Shown: positions 1 to 10,370 of the stretch, piece after piece
Position numbering within the stretch: the first letter of the stretch is position 1
Layout: the number at the start of each line of letters is the position of its first letter
Notes under the pieces: model-generated
What the model was told of the DNA's origin: nothing
Database searches by the model: none
What the model saw: the letters and a program-made list of their open reading frames with translations, nothing else
Made by a program: the position numbers and the translations under genes
From: Zhongshania sp.
Lineage (GTDB): Bacteria; Pseudomonadota; Gammaproteobacteria; Pseudomonadales; Spongiibacteraceae
Direction of reading: 5' to 3'
Length of the DNA: 64,000 nucleotides
Assembly: GCF_029212375.1 (NCBI RefSeq)
Contig: NZ_JARGNU010000013.1
Span: 51,545 to 115,544, forward strand

Positions 1-2182
1 AGTCAAAATCGCCATCAAGTTCCAAATCCACAGTATTGACCGCGGGCTTATCGTCTTCAGCGTCTAGCCAATCGCTCACCCCATCAATTGCCGACATTGA
101 CTCTTTAACACGGGCAATCGCTGCAACATCGCCTAAGCTTTGCAGACCAGTATAGGCTTCGATAAAACTTTCGCGGTCGCGGGTATCTAAATAAATATCA
201 GCCAGTTTTACCTGTAGGTCGGCGTTATCTGGATCTTGGCTAATTGCGGTTTTTAATAAGCTCGCCGCTTGATCGTAGCGGCCATAGGCCACATAAATAT
301 CTGCCTCAGCGACGATATCGCCGGTTTGCGGCTGCACGGCTTCACTGTCATCGCTTTCGGCGGCAAATAAATCGATATCGCTTTCGAGTTCTTCTGCCAC
401 CTCAACCTTGGTTTCAATGCCAGCACCGTCAACATCAGCGCTTTCAACATCGATATCGTCAAAGTCAAAATCATTGGCACTGAAAGTTGGTTCCTGTTCA
501 TCATTCAGTTCAGTGGCATCGGTATTTCCAATATCGAAATCAAGCGCCTCTGGCTCGGCGGCAAACACATCGCCCTCGGTCGCAGCTCCTGCAGCCAGAC
601 TTGCTTCAAACGCAGCCAAATCAGCTTCTTCGTCACTGTGAGCTGTCTTTCTACGAATAATCAGTACCAGCAACGCCAGTACCGCCAAACCAAGACCAAT
701 GTATTTCACCAAACCATTACTAAACCACTCCTGAGCGGTGGCAGCCATGGTGTCGGGCGTTACAGCCGCTGATTCTGGCTTGATTTCAGCTATAGGCTCA
801 GCAGCCGCTTCCACGGAGCTGTTGGCAATCTCAGCCACACCCTTATCGGCGGCCAAGTTCGTGTCTGCAACCATTGCCGAGTTAGCCTCAGACGAAGGCG
901 CCTCGGATTCAGGCGACGTCGCAATACTGGCGTCGTCGCTCTGCACATTCATATCTGCGCTTTGGTTAGGCACAGGCACTGCGTCTACACCTGCTACGCC
1001 GCCCTGCAAGGCGGCCAACTGGCTATTCTTGAGGGTAATCAGACTTTGCAAGGTGCGGATTTGCTTTTCCATCTCCACAACGCGAGTTTGCATGGCCTCG
1101 TTTTCTAGCAAGGTCTTATCGAGATTTTCTTGCTCTTCACGCACTTTTTGGCGCAATGCCTCTACATCATTGCTTGCAGAGGCATCACTTCCCGCACTGC
1201 CAACAGAAAATTTAACGGCCTGATCTTGCGCTGCAACAGGACTGCGACCAGATTTATCGGTGGCATCAAGTTGCGGGGCACTGGCCGAAGCCATCGTGGT
1301 TTTAGTTTCAGCAGGCGCTTTTTTATCTGGCGCCGAGCGTTTAACTTTTTCGCCGCGCCACTCCCGAGCTTGCGCTCTAATTTCATTAACCGCTTGGCTC
1401 TGATTAATTTCTTGAACTTCTGCTTCACTGGGGATACGCAACACATAGCCCGACTTTATACGGTTAACATTGCCGCCGACAAAAGCCTTGGGGTTTTTCT
1501 TTAATAGTGCCAGCATCGTTTGCTGGGTTGTTACATAGGCGCTGGGCCTCAGTTTTTGGGAAATTTTCCACATGGTATCGTGATGCTGAACACGGTATTC
1601 AGTGGCGTCCTTCGATTTTGGCAACATTTGCTGTTGGGCAACATCGCGAACTTGCGGCGCTTCGCGACTCGCTATGCCAATACTTCCGCCCTGCTCTCGC
1701 TGACTAGGCTCTGCCAGCGGTGTGGGCTTTGTGACTTTGGACGCGCTAGCAACACTTACACTAGACGCTGAGGATGTGGGCGCAAACACCGGCAAATCGA
1801 GTAGAACCGTGTATTCACGATTCATCTTTCCGTTCGGCCAGCGCACCTCCACAATAAAATCGAGATAGGGTTCTTGAACTGCTTTTTCGGTAGTGACAAT
1901 AATTCGGCCGCGGCCACCGCGCTGCAATTCAACATGAAATTGCAGCGCGCTGAGAAATTGGCTGCGCTCAACACCGGCATTTTCGAATGCGCTAGCATCA
2001 GCTAGCGCAATCCGAATTTGCTCAACGTCGAGTTCACCGACATCTCGCAGGGGAATTTCGGCTCGAAAAGGCTGATTCAAGGCCGACTCAAGGCTTAGCT
2101 CCCCTACGCCGAGCGCGCTCGCAATGCCGCTGTGCAAGGCACCCGTTACCAGTACCGCAGTTGCAAGCCTCTTACTAACCAT
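1..2182 (-). CDS. fimV: FimV-like peptidoglycan-binding inner-membrane protein (3' end outside window)
   Basis: FimV is a polar hub protein that supports type IV pilus assembly and twitching. Read from the ATG at 2182, the protein has a signal peptide (about residues 1-24), a conserved FimV N-terminal domain, a LysM peptidoglycan-binding domain around residues 190-245, a short coiled coil, one membrane helix near residue 500 followed by RRK, and a very acidic cytoplasmic part with one tetratricopeptide-like repeat. The reading frame runs off the left edge, so the C-terminal FimV motif is not visible. It follows asd/usg in the same direction, as in Pseudomonas. No clear terminator separates it from usg. 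Confidence 0.9.
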   Translation of the reverse strand, partial: MVSKRLATAVLVTGALHSGIASALGVGELSLESALNQPFRAEIPLRDVGELDVEQIRIALADASAFENAGVERSQFLSALQFHVELQRGGRGRIIVTTEKAVQEPYLDFIVEVRWPNGKMNREYTVLLDLPVFAPTSSASSVSVASASKVTKPTPLAEPSQREQGGSIGIASREAPQVRDVAQQQMLPKSKDATEYRVQHHDTMWKISQKLRPSAYVTTQQTMLALLKKNPKAFVGGNVNRIKSGYVLRIPSEAEVQEINQSQAVNEIRAQAREWRGEKVKRSAPDKKAPAETKTTMASASAPQLDATDKSGRSPVAAQDQAVKFSVGSAGSDASASNDVEALRQKVREEQENLDKTLLENEAMQTRVVEMEKQIRTLQSLITLKNSQLAALQGGVAGVDAVPVPNQSADMNVQSDDASIATSPESEAPSSEANSAMVADTNLAADKGVAEIANSSVEAAAEPIAEIKPESAAVTPDTMAATAQEWFSNGLVKYIGLGLAVLALLVLIIRRKTAHSDEEADLAAFEASLAAGAATEGDVFAAEPEALDFDIGNTDATELNDEQEPTFSANDFDFDDIDVESADVDGAGIETKVEVAEELESDIDLFAAESDDSEAVQPQTGDIVAEADIYVAYGRYDQAASLLKTAISQDPDNADLQVKLADIYLDTRDRESFIEAYTGLQSLGDVAAIARVKESMSAIDGVSDWLDAEDDKPAVNTVDLELDGDFD

Positions 2183-2320
2183 ATCGTCACCGTCTGTGTC
2201 TTAGCGCTCAGTTCTCAGCGGCTAAACTGAAATACTGCCTTCATATTAAGTAAATCTACCTACCGAATACCACTGAGTGTGAAGATCTTTACATCTCCAA
2301 ATCACATGCGTAGATATTAG

Positions 2321-3286
2321 CTAGATGTTGATTTTAATCAAGATTTTAAGCAGTTCAATAATGTTAAACACCGCACCTTTACGGAGATTATCACCGACAA
2401 CAGTACAACGAAAGGCCGTTTCATCACGTCTATCGTAATAAAGTTGGTCTACATCGATACAATCGCTGCCTTGCAAGCACACTGGTGAGGCTTGCTCAGC
2501 GTCTTCGTTTGGAAATAAACGAAAGCGCGCATCCTCACTTAAGCAGCCGCGCAGTGCAGACAAATCAGGCCGCTCCTCACACGCCACGCGCAACATAATA
2601 GTGTGGCCATAAAACACTGGCACCATCATCACATTAGCAATTACATCAACGTCGGCGCCCAATAGCCGCATAAGATTGTGCTCTAACTCGGCGGCAGCGC
2701 GATCGGCAGACTGGGGCAGTACATTAAAGGCAATCTGCTGACCCAGCGCCGTTGTATCAGGGGTTTGGCCGCCGAGCAGGCGCGCAGTCTCAGCCGCTAG
2801 CGCTTCGATACCATCGCGGCCCGCCACCGAAACCGCCTGGGCAACGCTAATATCAACACGTTTAATGCTGGCCGGTGCCAATTGCTGCAGCAGCGCAGCC
2901 ACATGACTGCTGGCAGCATCTGCAATTGCGAATAGCTTACCCACCGCAACCTCAGCACCCTCGCAGAACATAGCCACATCATCGCGCTGCGCCAAGGTAT
3001 CGGTGGCATCTAGCACCACAATACCAGCGTCGCAGGCGGCGTCCACCAAAGCGGCATCGCTGCCAACCTCGGGGAGAAAAATGGCCAAATCTAGGGCGCT
3101 AAAATCAGCTGTGTCTGGCGCTTTTACCGCGACCGGACGACCGCGAAACATCGCAGTTTCGCCCTCGGCATCCGCCGCAAACACGCTTGCAGTTTCGATG
3201 CCAAGCTCCAAGCCAGATAAGGCTTCTAACAGCGACTCACCTTCAAGGCCAGTGGCACCAAAAATCGCAATGCGCTTAAACGCCAT
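2321..3286 (-). CDS. usg: Aspartate-semialdehyde dehydrogenase-like protein (USG-1/Asd2 type)
   Basis: About 321 residues with an N-terminal Rossmann fold (FGATGLEG) like aspartate-semialdehyde dehydrogenase. I do not see the catalytic Asn-Cys segment that real Asd has; the equivalent stretch reads AIADAASSH. It therefore matches the USG-1 paralog family, whose role is not firmly established. The ATG at 3286 is chosen over an upstream start because it gives the family N-terminus ([10 protein letters not shown]) and overlaps the asd stop by one base (TAATG), which indicates translational coupling. Confidence 0.85.
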   Translation of the reverse strand: MAFKRIAIFGATGLEGESLLEALSGLELGIETASVFAADAEGETAMFRGRPVAVKAPDTADFSALDLAIFLPEVGSDAALVDAACDAGIVVLDATDTLAQRDDVAMFCEGAEVAVGKLFAIADAASSHVAALLQQLAPASIKRVDISVAQAVSVAGRDGIEALAAETARLLGGQTPDTTALGQQIAFNVLPQSADRAAAELEHNLMRLLGADVDVIANVMMVPVFYGHTIMLRVACEERPDLSALRGCLSEDARFRLFPNEDAEQASPVCLQGSDCIDVDQLYYDRRDETAFRCTVVGDNLRKGAVFNIIELLKILIKINI

Positions 3287-4404
3287 TACTTGATATCTCC
3301 AAGCAAAATTCGCAGCATACGGCGCAGCGGCTCGGCAGCGCCCCACAGCAACTGATCGCCAACGGTAAAGGCCGACAAATACTGATCGCCCATGTTCAAT
3401 TTACGCAAACGGCCAACGGGCACATGAAGCTTGCCGGTGACTGCGGTCGGCGTCAGTTTGGCAAGGGTTTCAGCGCGGTCATTAGGCACAACCTGCACCC
3501 AATCATTGGCGCTGGCCAAAATGCTTTCCACTTCGCTAATCGCAACGTTTTTATTGAGTTTAATGGTCAGGGCCTGGCTGTGGCAGCGCATGGCGCCGAT
3601 ACGCACGCAGTTCCCGTCAATGGCGATAGGCGACTGCTCGCGACCAAGAATTTTATTGGTCTCGGCTTGGCCCTTCCACTCTTCGCGGCTCTGGCCGTTT
3701 TCTAGCTGAGTATCAATCCACGGCAGTAAGCTGCCCGCCAAGGCGTGACCAAACTGTTCTTTAGGAAAAGCATCGCTGCGCATCATCTCGGCAACTTTAC
3801 GGTCGATATCGAGAATATTGGAGCGCGGATCGGCCAACTCGTCGGCAACGCAGTCCCGTACAGTGCCCATCTGGTTAATCAATTCACGCATATTTTGTGC
3901 GCCGGCGCCGCTAGCCGCCTGATATGTTTGAGCGCTAACCCACTCCACCAAGCCTTCACGGAATAAGCCGCCAACAGCCATCAGCATTAAGCTCACGGTA
4001 CAGTTGCCGCCGATAAAGTTTTTAACGCCGCGGCTCAAACCGTCTTTAATCACGTCGAGGTTAACGGGGTCGAGGGTGATAATAGCGTCGTCTTTCATGC
4101 GCAGTGAAGAGGCCGCATCAATCCAGTAGCCGTCCCAACCGCCCTCACGCAGCGCAGGGAATACGGCTTTAGTGTAATCGCCGCCCTGACAGGAAATGAT
4201 AATATCCATTTGCCGCAATTCAGCCACGTCATTGGCGTCTTTTAAGGCCTCGATGTCACGGCCAATCGCAGGGCCCTGACCGCCGACGTTGGAGGTAGTG
4301 AAAAATACCGGTTCAATGCTGTCAAAGTCTTTTTCATCTAGCATCCGACCCATCAATACTGAGCCAACCATACCGCGCCAACCTACAAATCCTACTTTTT
4401 TCAT
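3286..4404 (-). CDS. asd: Aspartate-semialdehyde dehydrogenase
   Basis: 372 residues. It reduces aspartyl phosphate to aspartate semialdehyde with NADPH, the branch point to lysine, methionine, threonine and diaminopimelate. The NADP-binding loop GWRGMVGS is at the N-terminus and the catalytic cysteine is in GGNCTVS. The ATG at 4404 gives the family start MKKVGFVG; an upstream TTG would add eight unrelated residues. It lies downstream of leuB and is coupled to usg by a one-base overlap. Confidence 0.96.
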   Translation of the reverse strand: MKKVGFVGWRGMVGSVLMGRMLDEKDFDSIEPVFFTTSNVGGQGPAIGRDIEALKDANDVAELRQMDIIISCQGGDYTKAVFPALREGGWDGYWIDAASSLRMKDDAIITLDPVNLDVIKDGLSRGVKNFIGGNCTVSLMLMAVGGLFREGLVEWVSAQTYQAASGAGAQNMRELINQMGTVRDCVADELADPRSNILDIDRKVAEMMRSDAFPKEQFGHALAGSLLPWIDTQLENGQSREEWKGQAETNKILGREQSPIAIDGNCVRIGAMRCHSQALTIKLNKNVAISEVESILASANDWVQVVPNDRAETLAKLTPTAVTGKLHVPVGRLRKLNMGDQYLSAFTVGDQLLWGAAEPLRRMLRILLGDIK

Positions 4405-4477
4405 AATGACTCCAAAACTGTTTTGCAATCGACGACACCGCCGACGCTAATCTCTACCCAGAAACAGACCGTGCGTT

Positions 4478-5560
4478 TTAAAGCGCAGCGATAACGGCAT
4501 CGCCCATTTCTACGGTGTTCACAAGGGTGCTGCCCGGCGAGAAGATATCACCAGTACGCAGCCCCTTGTCCAGCACTTTGCTCACGGCGTCTTCAATCGC
4601 TTGCGCCGCATCCGGCTCTGCCAGCGAATAACGCAACATCATCGCCACCGACAAAATCGTCGCCAATGGGTTTGCTTTATTTTGTCCTGCAATATCTGGC
4701 GCCGAACCGTGACAGGGCTCGTACATGCCGCGACCATTCACATCCAGCGAGGCAGACGGCAGCATGCCAATTGAACCGGTGAGCATGGCGGCGGCGTCAG
4801 ACAAAATATCACCAAACATATTACCAGTAACCACTACATCAAACTGCTTGGGTTCGCGAATCAACTGCATGGCGGCATTGTCGACATACATATGACTCAG
4901 CTCAACATCGGGGTAGTCCTTGGCCATGTCGTCCATCACTTCTCGCCACAGCATGGTTACTTCCAAAACATTAGCCTTATCGACGGAGCACAGGCGACCA
5001 CCGCGCTTTTGCGCCGCTTCAAAGGCCACCTTACCAATGCGCCGAATCTGCGACTCGTTATACACATAGGTGTTATAGCCTTCGCGTTCGCCATTTTCTA
5101 AAACCCGAATACCACGAGGCTGACCAAAATAAATACCGCCGGTCAGCTCTCGTACGATCAATATATCCAAACCAGCAACCAGCTCGGGCTTCAGCGACGA
5201 GGCATCCGCCAACTGCGGATACAAAATCGCGGGGCGCAAATTGCCAAACAAATCCAAACGCCGACGAATTTCTAACAGCCCGGCTTTCTCTGGGCGATCT
5301 GCCGGTGGCAGCTTATCCCACTTAGGACCACCCACTGCACCCAGTAGAATTGCATCAGCGCGGGCGCACAGTTCAAAGGTCGCCTCGGGCAACGCACTAC
5401 CGTGGGCATCAATAGCAGAACCGCCCACTAAGGCGTGCTCTAAATTTAAACCCAACTCAAAACGGGCATTGACGTTTTCTAAGACCTTAACGGCTTCTGC
5501 CATGATTTCATGGCCAATCCCGTCGCCAGGTAATACTGCAATTGTTCTTTGTGTAGACAC
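4478..5560 (-). CDS. leuB: 3-isopropylmalate dehydrogenase
   Basis: 360 residues, the normal length for the family. It oxidises and decarboxylates 3-isopropylmalate in leucine biosynthesis, using NAD+ and Mg2+ or Mn2+. The N-terminus ([13 protein letters not shown]), the substrate-loop arginines and the C-terminal NAD site ([12 protein letters not shown]) are all present. It is the third gene of a leuC-leuD-leuB set on the minus strand. Confidence 0.97.
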   Translation of the reverse strand: MSTQRTIAVLPGDGIGHEIMAEAVKVLENVNARFELGLNLEHALVGGSAIDAHGSALPEATFELCARADAILLGAVGGPKWDKLPPADRPEKAGLLEIRRRLDLFGNLRPAILYPQLADASSLKPELVAGLDILIVRELTGGIYFGQPRGIRVLENGEREGYNTYVYNESQIRRIGKVAFEAAQKRGGRLCSVDKANVLEVTMLWREVMDDMAKDYPDVELSHMYVDNAAMQLIREPKQFDVVVTGNMFGDILSDAAAMLTGSIGMLPSASLDVNGRGMYEPCHGSAPDIAGQNKANPLATILSVAMMLRYSLAEPDAAQAIEDAVSKVLDKGLRTGDIFSPGSTLVNTVEMGDAVIAAL

Positions 5561-5606
5561 CTTATACTCCTTTTAAAATAGCTTTTACTGTTGCTAAACC
5601 AATTTA

Positions 5607-6257
5607 TTAAGCGATGTGCTCACGAAACAACCACGGCGACGTCGTCATCAACTTGCTCTCATAGGCGCGAATGTCATCGGCGTCTTGCAGCGTTAAACCA
5701 ATGTCGTCCAAACCGTTAACAAGGCAGTGCTTGCGAAACTCATCCACCTCAAAGGGAATGGATTCGCCTGCTGGCGTAATTACCGTCTGCGCTGGCAAGT
5801 CTATTTTGAGCTTATAGCCTTCATCGGCATACATTGCAGCAAACAGCTCAGCCACTTTGGCTGCGGGCAAAACAATCGGCAAAATGCCGTTTTTAAAGCA
5901 GTTATTGAAGAAAATATCGGCAAAGCTCGGCGCAATCACGCAGCTAAAGCCGTAATCTTCTAATGCCCAGGGCGCGTGCTCGCGACTTGAGCCGCAACCA
6001 AAATTTTCCCGCGCCAACAAAATTTCGGCGCCTTGATAGCGCGGCTGATTCAGGGGGAAGCTTGGATTTAGCGGGCGCTGACTATTGTCGCGACCAGGCT
6101 GGCCTTCATCAAGATAACGCAGCTCATCAAACAGATTAGGACCAAAACCACTGCGCTTGATCGACTTTAAAAACTGCTTGGGAATAATCATATCGGTATC
6201 TACATTGGCGCGATCCATTGGCGCTACAATACCGTCTAACACTGTAAATGCTTTCAT
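5607..6257 (-). CDS. leuD: 3-isopropylmalate dehydratase small subunit
   Basis: 216 residues; it pairs with LeuC to isomerise 2- to 3-isopropylmalate. The swivel-domain signature ([15 protein letters not shown]) is intact. The start at 6257 is preferred to an upstream ATG because it has a GAGGAA ribosome-binding site at good spacing and the usual N-terminus MKAFTVLDG. It starts ten bases after the leuC stop. Confidence 0.96.
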   Translation of the reverse strand: MKAFTVLDGIVAPMDRANVDTDMIIPKQFLKSIKRSGFGPNLFDELRYLDEGQPGRDNSQRPLNPSFPLNQPRYQGAEILLARENFGCGSSREHAPWALEDYGFSCVIAPSFADIFFNNCFKNGILPIVLPAAKVAELFAAMYADEGYKLKIDLPAQTVITPAGESIPFEVDEFRKHCLVNGLDDIGLTLQDADDIRAYESKLMTTSPWLFREHIA

Positions 6258-6267
6258 AGCCAATTCC

Positions 6268-7704
6268 TCAAATCCAGTCCCGAACATCAACAAAATGACC
6301 TGCTACTGCGGCGGCTGCCGCCATGGCGGGGCTCACCAAATGGGTGCGACCGCCAAAGCCCTGACGGCCTTCAAAATTGCGGTTGGAGGTCGAGGCGCAG
6401 TGCTCGCCAGCGCCGAGCTTATCGGCATTCATGGCAAGGCACATTGAGCAGCCTGGCTCGCGCCATAACAAACCCGCCTCGATAAAGATTTTATCTAAAC
6501 CTTCTGCCTCGGCCTGCTTTTTCACCAGACCGGAACCAGGTACAACCAAGGCCTCTTTCACATTGGCAGCCACTTTTTTACCGCGCACAACAGCGGCTGC
6601 TTCGCGCAGATCTTCGATACGCGAATTGGTACAAGAACCAATAAATACACGATCTAGCTTAATATCGGTAATCGCCTGGCCCGCTTTTAAGCCCATATAC
6701 TCCAGCGCCCGCTCGCAGCCGCTGCGCTTGGCAGGGTCAGTGTAATCGTTGGGGCTAGGTACAATGCCATTGATCGGCAACACCATTTCTGGGCTAGTAC
6801 CCCAGGTTACTTGGGGCAGAATATCGGCGCCATTAAGCACGACCGTGGCATCAAATACAGCGTCATCATCGCTGTGCAGGGTGCGCCAGTACTTAACCGC
6901 TTCATCCCACTCTGCAGCGCTGGGCGCAAAGGGGCGACCGTTAACGTAGTCGAGGGTAATATCGTCTACCGCAACCATACCGACACGGGCGCCGCCTTCA
7001 ATCGCCATATTACAGATAGTCATACGACCTTCCATAGACAGCTTGCGAATCACCTCGCCACCAAACTCAATTGCATAGCCAGTGCCACCCGCCGTACCGA
7101 TTTTACCAATAATGGCCAGCACCACGTCTTTTGCGGTTACGCCGGGACCCAATTCACCGTCGACCCGCACCAGCATGTTTTTGCTTTTCTTTTGAATCAG
7201 GCACTGGGTGGCAAGGACGTGTTCTACCTCTGAGGTACCAATGCCGTGGGCCAATGCCCCTAGCGCGCCATGAGTAGCCGTGTGGGAATCGCCACACACC
7301 ACGGTCATGCCTGGCAGAGTTGCGCCCTGCTCGGGACCAACCACGTGCACAATGCCTTGGCGCACGTCATTTATTGAAAATTCGGTGATGCCAAATTCGC
7401 TGCAATTCTCATCTAAGGTGCGCACTTGGATACGCGACACTTCGTCGGCAATGGCCTCTACCCCGCCGCTGCGCTCAACCGCTTCGGTGGGCACATTGTG
7501 GTCTGGCGTTGCCAAATTTGCCGTTACCCGCCACGGGCTACGCCCAGCTAAACGCAGGCCTTCAAACGCCTGTGGCGAGGTAACTTCGTGTACCAAATGA
7601 CGGTCGATATACAGCAGCGCCGTGCCATCGTCGCGCTCTTTGACCAAGTGAGCCGCCCACAATTTGTCGTAAAGTGTTTGTCCTTTCTTATCCTGACCAG
7701 CCAT
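6268..7704 (-). CDS. leuC: 3-isopropylmalate dehydratase large subunit
   Basis: 478 residues, an aconitase-family hydrolyase with a [4Fe-4S] cluster. The cluster cysteines are seen in FIGSCTNSR and in CSMC near the C-terminus. It is first in the leuCDB-asd-usg run and reads away from a divergent LysR gene. The 12-bp palindrome between the two genes (7794-7822) is a likely control site for both. Confidence 0.97.
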   Translation of the reverse strand: MAGQDKKGQTLYDKLWAAHLVKERDDGTALLYIDRHLVHEVTSPQAFEGLRLAGRSPWRVTANLATPDHNVPTEAVERSGGVEAIADEVSRIQVRTLDENCSEFGITEFSINDVRQGIVHVVGPEQGATLPGMTVVCGDSHTATHGALGALAHGIGTSEVEHVLATQCLIQKKSKNMLVRVDGELGPGVTAKDVVLAIIGKIGTAGGTGYAIEFGGEVIRKLSMEGRMTICNMAIEGGARVGMVAVDDITLDYVNGRPFAPSAAEWDEAVKYWRTLHSDDDAVFDATVVLNGADILPQVTWGTSPEMVLPINGIVPSPNDYTDPAKRSGCERALEYMGLKAGQAITDIKLDRVFIGSCTNSRIEDLREAAAVVRGKKVAANVKEALVVPGSGLVKKQAEAEGLDKIFIEAGLLWREPGCSMCLAMNADKLGAGEHCASTSNRNFEGRQGFGGRTHLVSPAMAAAAAVAGHFVDVRDWI

Positions 7705-7793
7705 ATCCTGTCCCGCCGTACTGACTAAAAGAGTAATTTCAGAGCTGCAATATTACGCAGGCACATCAAATAACACAAATTCATATTTTTCAT

Positions 7794-7822
7794 TATTTGC
7801 ATTCCATACGGGAATGCAAATA
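7794..7822. promoter_or_regulatory. Perfect 12-bp inverted repeat between leuC and the LysR gene
   Basis: TATTTGCATTCC, a 5-base spacer (ATACG), then GGAATGCAAATA. The arms match perfectly. The position between divergent leuC and a LysR-type gene, together with LysR-like dyad symmetry, suggests the autoregulatory and activating operator of that regulator. It covers an alternative ATG at 7814, which supports using the later ATG at 7832 for the regulator. Confidence 0.65.
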
Positions 7823-7831
7823 CAATTCGGC

Positions 7832-8710
7832 ATGGATACCGAATCTCTCAAAGCCTTTCTCGCTGTAGCCGAGCAGCAGTCATTCTCGCTGGCCGCGGAG
7901 CAGCTGCACATTACCCAACCCGCCGTGAGCAAGCGCATTGCCGCGCTAGAGCGGCAATTAAGCTGCAAATTATTCGACCGCATTGGCCGCAACATCCATT
8001 TAACCGAGGCCGGTCGCGCGCTCATGCCCCAGAGTCGGCGCATACTGCAAGACATTAAGGAGGCGGTGCGCAGCATTCACGACCTGCGCGGCTCCGTTAG
8101 TGGCCGCCTGTCGATGGGCATAAGCCACCACATAGGCTTACACCGCCTGCCGCCAGTATTGCGCGAGTTCAGCCAGCGCTATCCCGAGGTAAAACTCGAT
8201 ATCGACTTTATGGATTCGGAACTCGCCCACCAGCGCATTTTGCATGGCGAGATGGATTTAGCGGTAATCACCCTGTCACCGAGCGACGACCAACAATTGC
8301 AGTCGATCCCGATATGGGAAGATCCGCTGTCTGTTACCGTGGCCAAGGATCACCCTCTGGCCAAGTTCAACACCGTGAGCGCCGACATGCTCAGCCAACA
8401 CACCGCGCTACCGCCGGGCTTAAACACCTACACGGGGCAAATTATTAAGGACTTGTTCGACCAGCAAGGCCTGAGCATGAACATTGGCATGTCGACCAAT
8501 TATTTGGAAACCATCAAGGTGATGGTCAGCATTGGCTTGGGTTGGAGTATTCTGCCCCTCACCCTACTCGACGACACCGTAGTGGCGCTGCAATGGCAGG
8601 GCCAGGCTTTGTCGCGCACTCTGGGCTGCGTACACCACCGCAGCCGCAGCTTATCGAATGCCGCCGACGCTTTCATTGAGCTACTGCTGGCAGAGCGCGC
8701 ACCAAAATAA
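7832..8710 (+). CDS. LysR-family transcriptional regulator, divergent to leuC
   Basis: About 292 residues. An N-terminal winged helix-turn-helix (SFSLAAEQLHITQPAVSKRIAAL is the recognition region) is followed by a LysR substrate-binding domain. The ATG at 7832 gives the usual start MDTESLKAFL; the ATG six codons earlier lies inside a perfect palindrome. Its head-to-head place with leuC parallels the LysR gene beside leuC in Pseudomonas. The inducer is not evident; control of leucine synthesis is an inference from position. Confidence 0.88.
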   Translation: MDTESLKAFLAVAEQQSFSLAAEQLHITQPAVSKRIAALERQLSCKLFDRIGRNIHLTEAGRALMPQSRRILQDIKEAVRSIHDLRGSVSGRLSMGISHHIGLHRLPPVLREFSQRYPEVKLDIDFMDSELAHQRILHGEMDLAVITLSPSDDQQLQSIPIWEDPLSVTVAKDHPLAKFNTVSADMLSQHTALPPGLNTYTGQIIKDLFDQQGLSMNIGMSTNYLETIKVMVSIGLGWSILPLTLLDDTVVALQWQGQALSRTLGCVHHRSRSLSNAADAFIELLLAERAPK

Positions 8711-8714
8711 GGAC

Positions 8715-9314
8715 TTATTCCGGCCGCAAGCGCGGCTTCAGGCTGAGTAATAGCTCCGCCATTTGCGCTGGGGTATCCGCGTCTTGGTAAATCCCTTTGT
8801 CGCCCACAGCGACTTCTTCAACAAATTTAGCCTGACTTGTTAATACCGACTTTGCGCCAACATCGCCACGCAACTCGCACAATTGCGGCCAGAAGTTGCG
8901 ACCAAAACCAACTGGGTGGCCCCGCCGCCCCGCGCACACCGGCATCACAATATTGTTTGGCTTAAGGATTTTTGCGACTGCAAGCAGTGACTCTATACGC
9001 AACAGCGGCAAATCCACCGGCAGAACTAATACGCCCAGCGCCGACGACGTTAAACGTAAATGGGTAAGCCCATCGGCAATGCTATGGCCCATGCCCAAAC
9101 TGGCATTGACCGATAAAATGCAGGGCGCATCGATACGATCAGAAACATCGTCACCCGCGTCAATGACCACCGAAACATCGAGACCCGCTTTGCGCGCCCG
9201 CCGCACCAAAGCGTTAACCAATACCCCGCCGTGGGGCAGCGGTGCAAAACGTTTATCTGCCTCGCCAAAGCGTCGGCTTTTTCCCGCCGCCAGAATCAGT
9301 ATGGGCAAACTCAT
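8715..9314 (-). CDS. Molybdenum-cofactor nucleotidyltransferase-like protein (MobA/MocA family)
   Basis: 199 residues with an NTP-transferase fold: LAAGKSRRFG at the N-terminus followed by a lysine (DKRF), and PVDLPLL in the middle. Relatives attach CMP or GMP to molybdopterin, usually cytidylation for xanthine-dehydrogenase-type enzymes. Its start overlaps the XdhC stop by one base, so the two are coupled. No molybdenum hydroxylase is seen in the window, so the enzyme served is unknown. Confidence 0.8.
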   Translation of the reverse strand: MSLPILILAAGKSRRFGEADKRFAPLPHGGVLVNALVRRARKAGLDVSVVIDAGDDVSDRIDAPCILSVNASLGMGHSIADGLTHLRLTSSALGVLVLPVDLPLLRIESLLAVAKILKPNNIVMPVCAGRRGHPVGFGRNFWPQLCELRGDVGAKSVLTSQAKFVEEVAVGDKGIYQDADTPAQMAELLLSLKPRLRPE

Positions 9315-10294
9315 TAGCTTATTGGTGCCTCGAGGTCAGCCCGCCTCTTCAGCGCCCGCAATTGCGTTAACTCGGCCATAATCGCCAAGGCGATTTCCAT
9401 GGCAGATTTACTGCCAATTGGCAGCCCAACAGGAGCATGTAATTGCTGCAATTGCTGATCACTAATATCTAAAGCCTTTAAACGTACACGGCGTTTATCG
9501 GATGTGCGCTGCGAGCCTAAGGCGCCCACATAAAACAAGCGCTGGGTTAGCGCCTGCATCAGCGCCATATCGTCGATGCGCGGGTCGTGAGTTAAGGTCA
9601 CGACAGCCGTAAAACTGTCGCCATGCTGACTAACCGCATCGTCGGGCATATCGGCCAATAACTCTGCACCGCTAACCGACCACTGACTGCGACGATCTTC
9701 ACGTGGATCGCAGACCATAACGCGGTAATCCATCGCCAAGGCAATTTCCGCAATGCAACGAGCTAATTCATTCGCGCCGATTAGCAATAACTGAAACCGC
9801 GGACCAAAATCTTGCTGCAGGCTATTGCTATCAATTTGCAATGCTTGGCAACTATTTATCGTCATTAGCTGCCAGTCACCCGTCATTAAAGTCACCACAC
9901 GACGAATGGGCTGCCGTGCAGCCAAGGCATTATTTAATTCCGCAAGCTGCTCGCAGCGAATTTTATCGGGCGACAAGGGCTCCAATAAAATATGCATGCG
10001 CCCACCGCAGGGCAAACCAAAACGCTCGTTTTCTTCGGGGCTCACGCCGTATTCCAATAGCTCTGGCCCTGCGCTGGCCAACTCGCCGGCTTGTAATTTG
10101 GCGAGTAACTCATCTTCTATGCAACCACCAGAAAGCGAGCCATGCACATTACCATCCACGTCTAAGGCCATCATTGATCCCAGCGGCCGAGGGGAAGCAC
10201 CGAAGGTTTTAACCACGGTACACAACCAGCCAGACTCACCTCGTTGCAAGAATGCTGATGCCGCCGCAAGTACTAATTGATCTATTGTTTTCAC
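9314..10294 (-). CDS. xdhC: XdhC/CoxI family protein (molybdenum hydroxylase maturation)
   Basis: 326 residues. XdhC proteins bind molybdenum cofactor, help add the sulfido ligand and insert it into xanthine-dehydrogenase-type enzymes. The N-terminal XdhC domain (SPRPLGSMM and GSLSGGCIEDE) and the C-terminal Rossmann domain (LLIGANELARC) are both clear. It is translationally coupled to the MobA-like gene. The lack of structural subunits nearby is unusual but not rare. Confidence 0.87.
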   Translation of the reverse strand: MKTIDQLVLAAASAFLQRGESGWLCTVVKTFGASPRPLGSMMALDVDGNVHGSLSGGCIEDELLAKLQAGELASAGPELLEYGVSPEENERFGLPCGGRMHILLEPLSPDKIRCEQLAELNNALAARQPIRRVVTLMTGDWQLMTINSCQALQIDSNSLQQDFGPRFQLLLIGANELARCIAEIALAMDYRVMVCDPREDRRSQWSVSGAELLADMPDDAVSQHGDSFTAVVTLTHDPRIDDMALMQALTQRLFYVGALGSQRTSDKRRVRLKALDISDQQLQQLHAPVGLPIGSKSAMEIALAIMAELTQLRALKRRADLEAPIS

Positions 10295-10324
10295 TAAGTA
10301 AAACCTGTTTGTAAAGGCAAAAAA

Positions 10325-10344
10325 AACGCCGCTTGCGCGGCGTT
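10325..10344 (-). terminator. Intrinsic terminator of the first TonB-dependent receptor
   Basis: AACGCCGC, loop TTGC, GCGGCGTT; on the minus strand the stem is followed by an eight-T run (10319-10326 on the plus strand reads as A's). It sits just after the stop of the receptor gene at 10371 and before xdhC. Confidence 0.88.
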
Positions 10345-10370
10345 ATATTCTTTCATCCCTTAGGACAAAA

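Noticed and set aside
738-1223. Plus-strand frame opposite fimV
   Set aside because: The minus strand encodes a continuous FimV with LysM and membrane segments, so this is a shadow.
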